Of a stretch of 64,000 bases of DNA, positions 25,630-34,211 are shown piece after piece; the first letter of the stretch is position 1, and each line of letters opens with the position of its first letter. A program made the translations under genes and the position numbers. Under the pieces are notes generated by a model that saw only the letters and a list, made by a program, of their open reading frames with translations, did no database searches and was not told the origin of the DNA. This DNA is from Chloroflexota bacterium (GTDB taxonomy: Bacteria > Chloroflexota > Anaerolineae > Aggregatilineales > UBA2796), in contig JAJPHV010000051.1 of the NCBI GenBank assembly GCA_021325095.1, positions 1 through 64,000 on the forward strand. The letters run 5' to 3'.

Positions 25630-26604
25630 TTAACGGGCTTTCAGAGCCGAACGGGGTTTGGATTTACTGGCTTTGATAGCGCGCTGCGCGTTGGCAAGCA
25701 TCACCTGCTGCAAGGCACGCTCGACAGCTTCCCGCACGTCGGGGTCGGAATCGGCAGCTAACGCCTGCAAGGGGATCGAGGAGGCAGCAGCTTTCAGTTC
25801 GCCCAGGGCGTTGATCGCGGCCACCCGCACCAGCGCGACGTGATCTTCGACCAGCGGCACGAGCAGCGGCGCGAGCTTTTCATCGCCCCAACCGGCAATG
25901 ACCAGGGCCGCCCCAATGCGCTGGTGTGGAAACGGGCTGAAGCGCGCCTCTTTGGCAATATTCAACGCCTCTTGTGCGTTCAATTCACGCAGCGCACGCC
26001 CCACGTCGATGCCGATGTCGAGCACAGCATTATCGGGGATACAGGCTTTCTCCTGGTTCAAGCCGAGATAGCGTACCAGCGCATCGGCGGCACGCAGATC
26101 ACCGAGCGCGCCGAGCGTTGGAATAAGCTGCCAGTCTTCCAGGGCATAGCCGCCCAGGAGCGCCTCGACCAGTGGTCGCACGGCGCGCTGATCGCGGCGG
26201 CGGGCCAGGGCTTTGTGCGCGTGTTCACGGTCAAAATGAGAGGCTTTCGGATCGAGCGCCATCGCCACCTCGCGGCCCAGTGCTCCCCACAACAGGCCCA
26301 GCGCCGTCAGCGCGGAGCGCCGTTCACGTTCGGTGTACGGCGCCATCAGTGTGACCATACCGAGCAAACGGCGGGGGCGGCGGGCATCACGCCGGCGAGC
26401 GGCGAGCAAGAGCGCCGCGTAGTCGTCGGTCAGGCCCTCCGCGCGAATCTGGGCGGCAGCTTTGGTGATCTGCCCTCGATTGCCAGATAACAGCTTGCGC
26501 CACAGGGCGGGCTGCGGAATCTGCGGCTGATTGACGGGTTGATCCTGTTCGCTCACGGTTTCCGCTCCGAAACCCGTTTGTCGTTGAGCAGCATGAATCT
26601 GCAT
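25630..26604 (-). CDS. HEAT-repeat protein
   Basis: The protein (324 aa) is almost wholly alpha-helical and shows PBS-lyase/HEAT-type units such as AVRPLVEALLGGYALEDWQLIPTL, GALGDLRAADALVRYL, and VRVAAINALGEL, followed by SDPDVREAVERALQ. The C-terminus is basic (KASKSKPRSALKAR). HEAT repeats are protein-interaction scaffolds, so it may bind a partner encoded nearby, for example the TIR protein, ATPase or kinase. ATG at 26604 or GTG at 26556 are both possible. It has no signal peptide or membrane helix. Confidence 0.75.
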   Translation of the reverse strand: MQIHAAQRQTGFGAETVSEQDQPVNQPQIPQPALWRKLLSGNRGQITKAAAQIRAEGLTDDYAALLLAARRRDARRPRRLLGMVTLMAPYTERERRSALTALGLLWGALGREVAMALDPKASHFDREHAHKALARRRDQRAVRPLVEALLGGYALEDWQLIPTLGALGDLRAADALVRYLGLNQEKACIPDNAVLDIGIDVGRALRELNAQEALNIAKEARFSPFPHQRIGAALVIAGWGDEKLAPLLVPLVEDHVALVRVAAINALGELKAAASSIPLQALAADSDPDVREAVERALQQVMLANAQRAIKASKSKPRSALKAR

Positions 26605-26658
26605 CGCCTAATTCTATCACACAACATCTGGGCGGCTAATCGCAGCTTTGACCTGACC

Positions 26659-27543
26659 TCACTCTCCCGCTGCGCTGGTGGCTGTCACCCGCCGCGTGAC
26701 TGTTGGCGGCACGGTGCTGGTGCTGGTTGGCAGTGTGGGGGTTACTGAGGGCGTTGCCGTCGCTGGACCCAGTGTAGCAGTGCTGGTCGAGGATGGCGCC
26801 CGGCTGGCGGTGGCTGGCGTGATGGGCGTGGATGAAGCCATCTGAGTTGCAGGCACAGGCGTCCGCGTCGCTTGCCAAGTGGACGGCTGAGTCGGTGTCA
26901 TCAGGATCACTGTCACGGCGGGCAGTGCCAGGGTCGCCGTCGGCACAAAGCGCGTCCCGGTAGCCGTAGCAGTGGGGCTGGCAACTGCTGATGGCGCGCC
27001 CAGGCGCGGGACGGCCCACAACAACAGCAGGAGGACGCCAAGCATGGGCAGCAGAAGCCAGCGCCGCCTGGCCGGGCGCGGCGGTTCGTCCTCTACCAGC
27101 GGCATCGGGGTCGGCTCGGCGGAAATCGGCGGCTGCGGGATGGGCAGCAGCCGATTTTCCAGATGCTTCAATGCCGAAAGGGCTGCGCCCACTGTACCTG
27201 GGTTAACGCCTCGGGTCATGTCCAGCGGGTGCAGTGGCCGCAGCACCGACGGGATCACCGTCATGGGCCGGATCACGACGGGCAGAATTTGCTTGCGCAG
27301 GCGGACCGCCTCGGCATATTCCGCCTGGCAGTAGGCGGCGCGGACACTCTCCGGCGAGACCAGGTAGATAAACAGGTCGCAGGCCCGGATATTCCACAGG
27401 ATTTCGTCCCACCATACCTCGCCGCCGTAGCGGTGTTCGTCGAACCACACCTCGTCGTAGGCGCGGCGCAGGTAATCGGCCAGTTTCGCGGCCAACGCTT
27501 GATCGGCACGGCTGCAACTGATGAAAACGCGGGGCTGGCGCAT
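26659..27543 (-). CDS. TIR-domain protein with membrane anchor and Thr/Pro-rich tail
   Basis: The protein (294 aa) opens with a TIR domain (about 1-125): VFISCSRADQALAAKLADYL, then VWFDEHRYGGEVWWDEI and ACDLFIYLVSPESVRAAYCQAEYAEA. The Glu in YCQAEY, residue 75, lies where TIR NADases have the catalytic Glu. A single membrane helix (about 161-179) follows, then a tail rich in Thr, Ser and Pro. Such a layout puts the TIR domain in the cytoplasm and the tail outside. TIR proteins often cleave NAD in bacterial defence or signalling; whether this one does is unknown. The stop is 15 bases before the next gene and the upstream ATPase ends 19 bases away. Confidence 0.85.
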   Translation of the reverse strand: MRQPRVFISCSRADQALAAKLADYLRRAYDEVWFDEHRYGGEVWWDEILWNIRACDLFIYLVSPESVRAAYCQAEYAEAVRLRKQILPVVIRPMTVIPSVLRPLHPLDMTRGVNPGTVGAALSALKHLENRLLPIPQPPISAEPTPMPLVEDEPPRPARRRWLLLPMLGVLLLLLWAVPRLGAPSAVASPTATATGTRFVPTATLALPAVTVILMTPTQPSTWQATRTPVPATQMASSTPITPATASRAPSSTSTATLGPATATPSVTPTLPTSTSTVPPTVTRRVTATSAAGE

Positions 27544-27562
27544 AGTGGCTGTTCGCGCCCCG

Positions 27563-29317
27563 TTACGGATTCAGGGTGGAGGTCGCGCGCAACTGAGCCG
27601 TTGGGAACTCTGGCGGCGTGATTGTCAGCGGTGGCGTGGCCGTCAGGGTAGGCGGCGGTGTGATGCTCGGCGTCAGCGTAATGGTTGGTGTAGCCGTGCG
27701 TGTGGGAGTGGGGGTCGGCGTCAGGGTGCGCGTAGGCGTTTGCGTGGGCGTAAAAGTGCGAGATGGGGTATAGGTCAGTGTGGGCGTTAGCGACGGTGTG
27801 TATGTCAACGTGCGCGTAGGTGTCAGCGACGGCGTGATCGTGCCGGTCAGTGTGGCCGTTGGCGTGCTGGTAAAGGTGACCGTGCTGGTGGCCGTAGGGG
27901 TGAAGGTCGCTGTACTGGTAAAGGTCAGCGTCCTGGTCGGCGTATTGGTGCTGGTCGGGATGGACTGGAAGGTCTGCGTCGCAGCAGCAGCGCGGCGTGT
28001 TGCCACGATGTTCAGGTCAAGCGTCACGGTGGGCGCTCCGGGATCTGGGCCGCCAGTGCTGGCCGCCAGCCTACCCAGCACCAGCGCCAGCAGCACCGCC
28101 AGCGCCAGCAGCAGCGTGACCGGGATCGCCAGCCGGCGCACAGGAGGACGTGGCGGCGCAGCCACCGCCGAGGCCGGCTGCGCGTCGCCATTCAGCACCA
28201 GCCACTGGTATTGGAGCGCCGTCGTAAACGTGTAGGTGTTGGGGGCTGTGGTGCGCAGCACTTCGCGGTATTCCAGCCTCCGCAGCGCGGCTGCCAGAGC
28301 CGTTTCGTCCAACGGATCGTCGCTCTCGCGCAGCAGCCACAGCCGTGCGTCCTCCGTGCGCACGGGCATCCCACGATTGGCAGTCGTCAGCGCCGTGACG
28401 GCTGACAGCGCGCGGCGTTCGTTGGGCGTGGAGCGTGCCCAGGTGTGACGCAGCACCGGGTCCGCTTCATCGGTGGCCTGCCGGATCACGGCATTCACAT
28501 CGTGAAGCGTGACTGGCCCTTTCTGGTGGCGTTCGATAGCGCGTTCCCAGATCAACCCGTTCATGACATGTAACAGGTAGGGATGCCCACCCGCCATTGC
28601 CTGGATGCCTTCGACGGCATCGGGCTGCACCTCATAGAATGGCGCGGAGGGCCGCCGGATCAGCGCTTCGGCGGCGCTTTCGTCCAGCATCCCGATCCGT
28701 TTGTGCAGCAGCGGATCGTTGAGCGGGATGAAGTTTTCCAGCCGGTGCTCGTCCTCAGAATCGACGGCAAAGATGATGTCCATCCGCTCGTCGCGGGCAA
28801 TCAGTTGGCTCAACGTTTCACCGAAGTCTTCGGGAACGTCACGCCGGTCTATGGCGTCCAGCAGGTAAGAAGTCTCGTCAAACAGGAATAGCAGGCGGCG
28901 GTTGCGGCGCAGCGCCGAGAGCGTCACGTCCAGGTAGGTTTCGGAGAACCATTTCCACAGATCGACGCCCGGTTCCTGGGGCAGCGGTGGCAGCCGGTAA
29001 GTACTCAGCCCGGCGCTGTCCAGCGCGACGCGGGCCGCATCGGCCATTGCGGCGAACAGCCCGCCCACCTCACTGAAGCGCACATCGGCCAGGTCGATAT
29101 AAGCCGTCAGGAAGCGCGCCTCGATCTGGTGCGCGATCTGCAAGAGCACGGAGGTCTTGCCCATCCCGCGTTGGGCGATGATGGCAATGGCCTGGGTGCG
29201 CCGCCCACCTATCAGGCGCTGGCGAATGAAAGCGAACACCTCTTCTCGCCCAAAAAACAGCGCCGGGTCGGTGGTGGGTCGTTGCGGATCGTAGGGATTG
29301 CGGGTTGCTTCGCTCAT
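27563..29317 (-). CDS. STAND/ORC-like ATPase with membrane anchor and Thr/Pro tail
   Basis: The protein (584 aa) has FFGREEVFAFI, the opening of many ORC/STAND ATPases, a P-loop AQRGMGKTS (about 48-56), a Walker B LLFLFDE (142-148), a sensor-like GGHPYLLH (243-250) and a winged-helix part (about 295-375). A single membrane helix (about 396-416) is followed by a tail of about 155 residues made of short repeats of T, P and S. The cytoplasmic part looks like an NTP-driven switch. It is the first gene of a leftward series and shares its architecture with the TIR protein that follows, suggesting a joint function. ATG at 29317 is used; an upstream in-frame start exists but has poor context. Confidence 0.85.
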   Translation of the reverse strand: MSEATRNPYDPQRPTTDPALFFGREEVFAFIRQRLIGGRRTQAIAIIAQRGMGKTSVLLQIAHQIEARFLTAYIDLADVRFSEVGGLFAAMADAARVALDSAGLSTYRLPPLPQEPGVDLWKWFSETYLDVTLSALRRNRRLLFLFDETSYLLDAIDRRDVPEDFGETLSQLIARDERMDIIFAVDSEDEHRLENFIPLNDPLLHKRIGMLDESAAEALIRRPSAPFYEVQPDAVEGIQAMAGGHPYLLHVMNGLIWERAIERHQKGPVTLHDVNAVIRQATDEADPVLRHTWARSTPNERRALSAVTALTTANRGMPVRTEDARLWLLRESDDPLDETALAAALRRLEYREVLRTTAPNTYTFTTALQYQWLVLNGDAQPASAVAAPPRPPVRRLAIPVTLLLALAVLLALVLGRLAASTGGPDPGAPTVTLDLNIVATRRAAAATQTFQSIPTSTNTPTRTLTFTSTATFTPTATSTVTFTSTPTATLTGTITPSLTPTRTLTYTPSLTPTLTYTPSRTFTPTQTPTRTLTPTPTPTRTATPTITLTPSITPPPTLTATPPLTITPPEFPTAQLRATSTLNP

Positions 29318-29378
29318 AATCCTGCGCGCTAAAATGTAAGACCATGCCTGTGACGCGCCAGAGGCACAGTATATCGCG

Positions 29379-29408
29379 TTGAGTCGTGCCGCGAAATAGT
29401 GGTACAAT
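29379..29408 (+). promoter_or_regulatory. Candidate sigma-70 promoter of the LysW-like gene
   Basis: TTGAGT (29379-29384) and TACAAT (29403-29408) are 18 bases apart. The predicted start is near 29415, about 45 bases before the start codon of the LysW-like gene. A leftward TATACT-type -10 (29368-29373) lies just beside it and could serve the divergent ATPase gene. Confidence 0.5.
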
Positions 29409-29460
29409 GCCGCGTAGGAGGCACGTGCGGTTGCCAACGCTCAAGTCTGGAGGATACGCA

Positions 29461-29739
29461 ATGATCAACAACGCACGGATTGTTGCCAAATGCCCGGACT
29501 GCCAATCGGACATCAGCTTGCCGCCCAAACCTGAACTCTGGATGCGCATCACCTGCCCGGAGTGCGGGACACAATTGGAGATTGTGGACGACGATCCCTG
29601 GGAACTCGATTACGCCGAGGATTTTGACGAGGACGAACTCGAACAGGATTTTGAGGACGAACTCGAAGAGCAAGACTTCGAGGAAGTCTTCTATGATGAC
29701 GAGGCAGATGAGGAAGACGAAGACCCGCCCTGGCAATGA
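29461..29739 (+). CDS. LysW-like zinc ribbon protein with extended acidic tail
   Basis: The protein (92 aa) has a zinc ribbon CPDC...CPECG (about residues 11-14 and 32-36) followed by TQLEIVDDDPWELDYAEDFDED, which resembles LysW, the amino-group carrier of lysine and arginine synthesis. True LysW proteins are about 54 aa and end in EDWGE, whose final Glu carries the substrate. Here the ribbon is followed by an acidic run of about 45 residues and the end is DPPWQ, so carrier chemistry is unlikely. No lysX, lysZ or other lys genes are near. GGAGG lies 7 bases before the ATG. The function is unknown. Confidence 0.75.
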   Translation: MINNARIVAKCPDCQSDISLPPKPELWMRITCPECGTQLEIVDDDPWELDYAEDFDEDELEQDFEDELEEQDFEEVFYDDEADEEDEDPPWQ

Positions 29740-29828
29740 TGGCTGTCCGGCAGCATTGTAAGATGTCAGCACATTCTCGGTGACGGTCTGCTCAGGCAGG
29801 CCGCTTTCATTCAATACGCTGAGAGATC

Positions 29829-31688
29829 ATGCCGAGCCAACTGGCGCGCCTGGTTCTATCTGGCCTGATCGTTGGGGCGCTGTTTAGCCCGCTTCCTTCG
29901 CGTGCCGCCCAGCGATTCGTCCGTTCCGATGTCTGCGCGCTGGTGACGGCCCAGGTGGTTTGCTACGAGGCCCGGCAGTCCACGCCGCACCCGGTCACGC
30001 CGCCCGATCAACGGGTGCTGGATTTTGCCATCGCCCCCGATGGCAACTGGCTGGCTTACCGGAGCAACGATACGATCACGCTCACCTCGATTGATGACGA
30101 TTCGATCAGCCAGCAGGTCGATCCGAACGCTGCGCCGCCCGCCGCGCTCACCCTGCCGCTCAGTACATTGGCCTGGTCGCCCGATGGCCTGGCGCTGGCC
30201 TACGTTACAGCCAGTGGCTTTCGCGTGGCTTTCCCGACAGCCGACGGCACGCCCCGCTTTGTAGATATTACGGATCGGCTCGTAGTCAACCTGCGCTTCT
30301 CGCCAACCGGACAGCGGTTAGCGGCCCAGGCCGACGACAATACCTGGACACTGTTCTCCATCCAGGCCGATGGAGAAGCCGGCACGGTGCGGCGGACGCG
30401 GACGATTGACCAGGCGACAGACGTGGCCTGGCTGGACGACAACAGCCTGATCGCGGCGGCCATTTCCGGCGGGCTGGCGCGTGTCACGGCGGCTGACCCA
30501 TCCGAAGCATTGACCTGGACCATGCCCGGCGATCATTTCACCAAGCTGATTTCCACCTCGTCGGGGGATGTGCTGGCGCTCCATCCTGATCCCGGCGAAA
30601 CGATTGGACATGTGGTACGCATTCACGCCGATGGCACGGTCACGAACGTTGGCACGTCCAAGATCGATTCGCAGGCCGAGTGGGGGCCAGACGGCACAAC
30701 GCTCTACTACATCACCAGTGGCACACCGATCCTGATAGACCGCGCCACCGGCAACGAAAACACCCTGCCCCTGAAGCGCGTAACGCGGCTGGCATGGCCG
30801 CCACCCCTGCCGCCTCTTGCCAGCAGCATCCCGATGGACGGCGATCTGTACTTCACCGCGCCAGACACGGGCGGCATTCGCCAGGTGTGGCGGCTGCCCC
30901 GTAGCGGTCTGGAGCCGATCACGGCGCTGACTCACCAGGCAGCCAACGTCGAGAGCTTCGCCCTCAGCCCGGATCGATCCCAGGTCGCTGTCGTGGTTGG
31001 ATCGCAGGTGGGCCTCGAGTCGCCAACTGCTCCCGCCGGGTTTCGCCCGCTCGCCAACCTCAATCGAGGGCAGGGCGGCGAAGTCGCCTGGGAACCGAAC
31101 CGGCAGCGGATCGCGTTTACCGACGGCAATAACGTCTATGTCGTGGCGACGGATGGGAACAGCATCCCCGTTCAGCTCCCACTGCCCTCAGGCGACAAAA
31201 ATCCCATCATGAGGTATCATCATCCTCAGTTCAGCCCGGATGGTCGCTATCTGATGGTGGATCAGGAGCAAAACCACGTGCTGATCGATCTCAACAATGG
31301 CCGCTCCGCCGCATTGACCACAAATGCGCCCTGGCAGCCGGATAACGTCCTCCTCGAACGTGCACTGCCCAATTTTACGCAGACGTGGCGCATTGATGCT
31401 GCCAGAGTCGCTGCCGATCATTCGATCCTGTTGCTGCGCCGGGTTGGCTGGAAAGCCGGGCCAGACGTCGTACAGCTTTACAGTCTTGCGCCGGGCAGTT
31501 CGCAGGCCACACCGCGCAGCCGTCTGAACGTGCTGACGGCCAGATGGCTTTCACCCACAGGCCGCTTTGCCGCAGGCTTGCAACGGGTGGGTACAATGGA
31601 TCAACTGGTCATTGTCGAACTTCAAAGTGGACGCGCAGTGAGAATCCAGGGCGCGACAGCCGTTGAATCGCTTGAATGGGTCTCCTGA
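29829..31688 (+). CDS. Exported TolB/WD40-like beta-propeller protein
   Basis: The protein (619 aa) has a signal peptide (about residues 1-27, ending PSRAAQ) and then repeated propeller blades marked by SPDG- or APDG-type turns: FAIAPDGNWLAY, LAWSPDGLALAY, LRFSPTGQRLAA, EWGPDGTTLYY, LSPDRSQVAVV, FSPDGRYLMV and LSPTGRFAAG. This resembles the PD40/TolB propeller used for ligand or protein binding outside the cytoplasm. No catalytic domain is seen. It ends 14 bases before the response regulator gene, so it may report an envelope state to the two-component system; that is inference. Confidence 0.8.
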   Translation: MPSQLARLVLSGLIVGALFSPLPSRAAQRFVRSDVCALVTAQVVCYEARQSTPHPVTPPDQRVLDFAIAPDGNWLAYRSNDTITLTSIDDDSISQQVDPNAAPPAALTLPLSTLAWSPDGLALAYVTASGFRVAFPTADGTPRFVDITDRLVVNLRFSPTGQRLAAQADDNTWTLFSIQADGEAGTVRRTRTIDQATDVAWLDDNSLIAAAISGGLARVTAADPSEALTWTMPGDHFTKLISTSSGDVLALHPDPGETIGHVVRIHADGTVTNVGTSKIDSQAEWGPDGTTLYYITSGTPILIDRATGNENTLPLKRVTRLAWPPPLPPLASSIPMDGDLYFTAPDTGGIRQVWRLPRSGLEPITALTHQAANVESFALSPDRSQVAVVVGSQVGLESPTAPAGFRPLANLNRGQGGEVAWEPNRQRIAFTDGNNVYVVATDGNSIPVQLPLPSGDKNPIMRYHHPQFSPDGRYLMVDQEQNHVLIDLNNGRSAALTTNAPWQPDNVLLERALPNFTQTWRIDAARVAADHSILLLRRVGWKAGPDVVQLYSLAPGSSQATPRSRLNVLTARWLSPTGRFAAGLQRVGTMDQLVIVELQSGRAVRIQGATAVESLEWVS

Positions 31689-31701
31689 TGAGGAGGTTTG
31701 A

Positions 31702-32379
31702 ATGGCCGAACGAATTTTGGTGATCGAGGACGAACAGCGTATCACCCAATTCATTGAGCGGGGTCTGATCTACGAAGGCTATCGCGTGGAGGTAGCCTAC
31801 GATGGTCGCAGCGGGTTGGCCGCCGCCCGCGACAACCCGCCCGATCTGGTCATCCTGGACTGGATGCTGCCCGGCTTGGACGGGCTAGAAGTGTGTAAGC
31901 GCCTTCGCAGCGCGACCAACGTGCCGATCCTGATGCTGACCGCCAAAGACGAAGTTAATGATCGCGTCACGGGCCTGGATGCCGGGGCCGACGATTACCT
32001 GGTCAAGCCGTTTTCGTTCGACGAATTGATGGCGCGTATCCGGGCACTTTTCCGGCGCTCTGTGCCGTCCTCCAGGCCGGAGGTGCTGCACTTCGCCGAC
32101 CTGAAACTGGATACGGGCACTCACCGTGCGCTGCGTGGTGAGCGGCCCATCGACCTGACGGCCAAAGAGTACGAACTGCTGGAACTGTTTATGCGCAACC
32201 CCCGGCAGGTGCTCACGCGGGACGTGATCTTTGATCGCGTCTGGAATTACGATTTCGGCGGCGAGAGCAACATTATCGAGGTATACGTGCGTTACCTGCG
32301 CCAGAAGACGGAGGCCGAAGGCGAGTCGCGTTTGCTGCACACGGTGCGCGGCGTCGGCTACGTGCTGCGCGAGCAGTGA
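31702..32379 (+). CDS. OmpR/PhoB-family response regulator
   Basis: The protein (225 aa) has an N-terminal receiver domain (VIEDE acidic pocket, phospho-acceptor Asp53 in VILDWMLPG, switch region LTAKDEVND) and a C-terminal OmpR-type winged helix that would bind DNA ([12 protein letters not shown] and GYVLREQ). AGGAGG precedes the ATG. A sensor kinase gene follows after a gap holding a palindromic repeat. Target genes cannot be told. Confidence 0.95.
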   Translation: MAERILVIEDEQRITQFIERGLIYEGYRVEVAYDGRSGLAAARDNPPDLVILDWMLPGLDGLEVCKRLRSATNVPILMLTAKDEVNDRVTGLDAGADDYLVKPFSFDELMARIRALFRRSVPSSRPEVLHFADLKLDTGTHRALRGERPIDLTAKEYELLELFMRNPRQVLTRDVIFDRVWNYDFGGESNIIEVYVRYLRQKTEAEGESRLLHTVRGVGYVLREQ

Positions 32380-32385
32380 GAGAAG

Positions 32386-32432
32386 CTCACCTCCTGCCCC
32401 TCTCGCAAGCAGAGAGGGGTTGGGGGTGAGGT
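32386..32432. repeat. Intergenic palindromic repeat, copy after the response regulator
   Basis: This copy carries both arms of the palindromic family: a left CTCACCTCC...CCCCTCTC and a right AGAGGGG...GGGGGTGAGGT around a short loop. Related copies lie at 42739, 51118, 54280 and 63022. It stands between the two genes of the two-component system and may lower sensor expression. Confidence 0.6.
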
Positions 32433-32528
32433 AAACAAAGGTGTCGGAGAATCAAGGCCGGGGGCGGGGTAAGATCTGCGTCAAGTCTGGCGTCTATCTA
32501 AGTTCGCTCAGGCCGTTCTCATCAAACG

Positions 32529-32553
32529 CTTATCTTCATTCGATAAGGTTATC
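32529..32553. promoter_or_regulatory. Overlapping inverted repeats before the sensor kinase gene
   Basis: CTTATC (32529-32534) and GATAAG (32542-32547) form one inverted repeat, and GATAAGGTTATC (32542-32553) another, sharing one half. They lie 42-66 bases before the sensor kinase start. A second-gene operator is possible; no regulator is implied by the motif itself. Confidence 0.3.
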
Positions 32554-32594
32554 CTATCGACAACAGCAACACCTTAACTGCCAAGCTGCTCCTG

Positions 32595-34211
32595 ATGACC
32601 ATCCGCACTCGCCTCACTCTATGGTATTCCAGCCTCCTGGCTACGTTGATTCTTGTCTTCGGTATATCCCTCTTCAGTATCCTGAACTGGGCATGGCGCA
32701 GCCAGGTTCGGGACAATATGCTGTACATCGCCCAGCAGACTGCGGAGAATATCCGTGTCGATCCTGCCTCCGGTCACCTGATCGCCAATCTGCCCGAAAA
32801 CCTCGATCTGATCCCCTATTACCTGTACGGTATCCAGGTCTGGGAACGTGACCACCACCTGGCCGGAGCGTCGTCCTATCTGAGCCACTACAGCAAAGCC
32901 TTTGATGAGGACATGCTCTTCAACTCGAAGGAAGTGACACGGGATGTTTATCTGGGCAGTTCCCGCCAACACGCCCTGGTCCTGACCACGCCGATCCTGG
33001 CGGCAGACGGCCAACTGATCGGCTCGATGCAGATCGTCTCGCTGCTGACAACGATTGACGCAGCCACTGATCGGCTGTTCAAAGTCATGGTCGGCGTGGG
33101 CATTGTGGCGCTGGTGCTGTCGTTCATGGTTGGCTCGGTCATTGCGGGGCAGGCACTACAGCCGATTGACAACATCTCCCAGACAGCCAAGCAGATCACC
33201 GATGCTGGCGACCTCAGTAAACGTATTCCCTACGACGGCCCGCCCGACGAATTGGGCCAGCTTACAGCGACCTTCAATGCCACACTGGGGCGGCTCGAAC
33301 GCCTGTTTCTGATGCAGCGCCGCTTCGTGGCAGACGTTTCTCACGAACTGCGCACCCCGTTGACGACCATCCAGGGCAACCTCGACCTGATCAAGCGTTT
33401 TGGCAATGATCCGGTGTCTCTGGAAGCGATGGACAGCGAAGTCAAACGCATGACGCGGCTGGTCGGCGATCTCCTGCTGCTGGCGCAAGCTGATAGTGGC
33501 CGTCAACTGCTGGTCGAGACGCGAATCGAACTGGCGTCGCTGGTGCTCGAAGTCTTCAAGCAGGCGCAGGTTCTGGCGGAAGAAGTCGATCTGCGTCTGG
33601 GCCAGCTTGAGCCGGTCAACGTCCAGGGTGATCCGGATCGACTCAAGCAGCTTGTCCTGAACCTGCTGACAAATGCCATCAAGTACACCCCGGCTGGCGG
33701 TCAGGTCATCCTGGAGGTGTCTCAACAAGATGGCTACGCTTTTATCAGGGTTAAGGACACCGGGATTGGCATCCCGAAGGAGGACATCGAGCATATCTTT
33801 GATCGGTTCTACCGCGTCGATAAAGCTCGTTCACGGCAGTTGGGCGGCACGGGCCTGGGGCTGTCCATCGCGCGATGGATAGCCGAAGCGCACCGGGGTA
33901 AAATCTGGGCTGAGAGCGAGGTCGGGAAGGGTTCTACCTTCATTGTGCAGTTGCCGAGTCTGGACGCGATGACGCCGCCGGACGCGACGCGCGACACTCG
34001 CCCGCGTATTCCGGTTCTTCTACGCCGCCCTCGCATCGGGCAGAGCAACCCCACCAAGCGCACATCGACTGCTGCCTCCACCCCTTTTTCGGACGCAGCC
34101 ACCACGAGGAGCGACACCTATGAACAGAAATTGGCCCCGTCCACTCCTTCTGACCCTGCTGCTCGTTCTCCTGGCTCTGAGCACGACGGGGATCCGAGCC
34201 TCGCAAGATAA
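32595..34211 (+). CDS. Two-component sensor histidine kinase
   Basis: The protein (538 aa) has two membrane helices (about 10-32 and 163-187) enclosing an extracytoplasmic sensor region, a HAMP linker (about 187-240), a HisKA domain with the phospho-acceptor H250 in VADVSHELRTP, and a HATPase_c domain with NLLTNAIKY (N box), DTGIGIPKED (G1) and GGTGLGLSIARW (G2). After the kinase domain there is a basic and Ser/Thr/Pro-rich tail of about 85 residues. The end overlaps the PDZ gene by 92 bases. There is no good Shine-Dalgarno sequence for the ATG. It is the probable partner of the response regulator. Confidence 0.92.
   Translation: MTIRTRLTLWYSSLLATLILVFGISLFSILNWAWRSQVRDNMLYIAQQTAENIRVDPASGHLIANLPENLDLIPYYLYGIQVWERDHHLAGASSYLSHYSKAFDEDMLFNSKEVTRDVYLGSSRQHALVLTTPILAADGQLIGSMQIVSLLTTIDAATDRLFKVMVGVGIVALVLSFMVGSVIAGQALQPIDNISQTAKQITDAGDLSKRIPYDGPPDELGQLTATFNATLGRLERLFLMQRRFVADVSHELRTPLTTIQGNLDLIKRFGNDPVSLEAMDSEVKRMTRLVGDLLLLAQADSGRQLLVETRIELASLVLEVFKQAQVLAEEVDLRLGQLEPVNVQGDPDRLKQLVLNLLTNAIKYTPAGGQVILEVSQQDGYAFIRVKDTGIGIPKEDIEHIFDRFYRVDKARSRQLGGTGLGLSIARWIAEAHRGKIWAESEVGKGSTFIVQLPSLDAMTPPDATRDTRPRIPVLLRRPRIGQSNPTKRTSTAASTPFSDAATTRSDTYEQKLAPSTPSDPAARSPGSEHDGDPSLAR

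Noticed and set aside
27566..28030. Short tandem-like repeats that could suggest a CRISPR array
   Set aside because: They encode the Thr/Pro-rich tail of the ATPase in frame; there are no equal spacers or conserved palindromic repeats.
29461..29739. Annotation as a true LysW
   Set aside because: The C-terminal EDWGE required for carrier function is missing and no lysine-synthesis genes are near.
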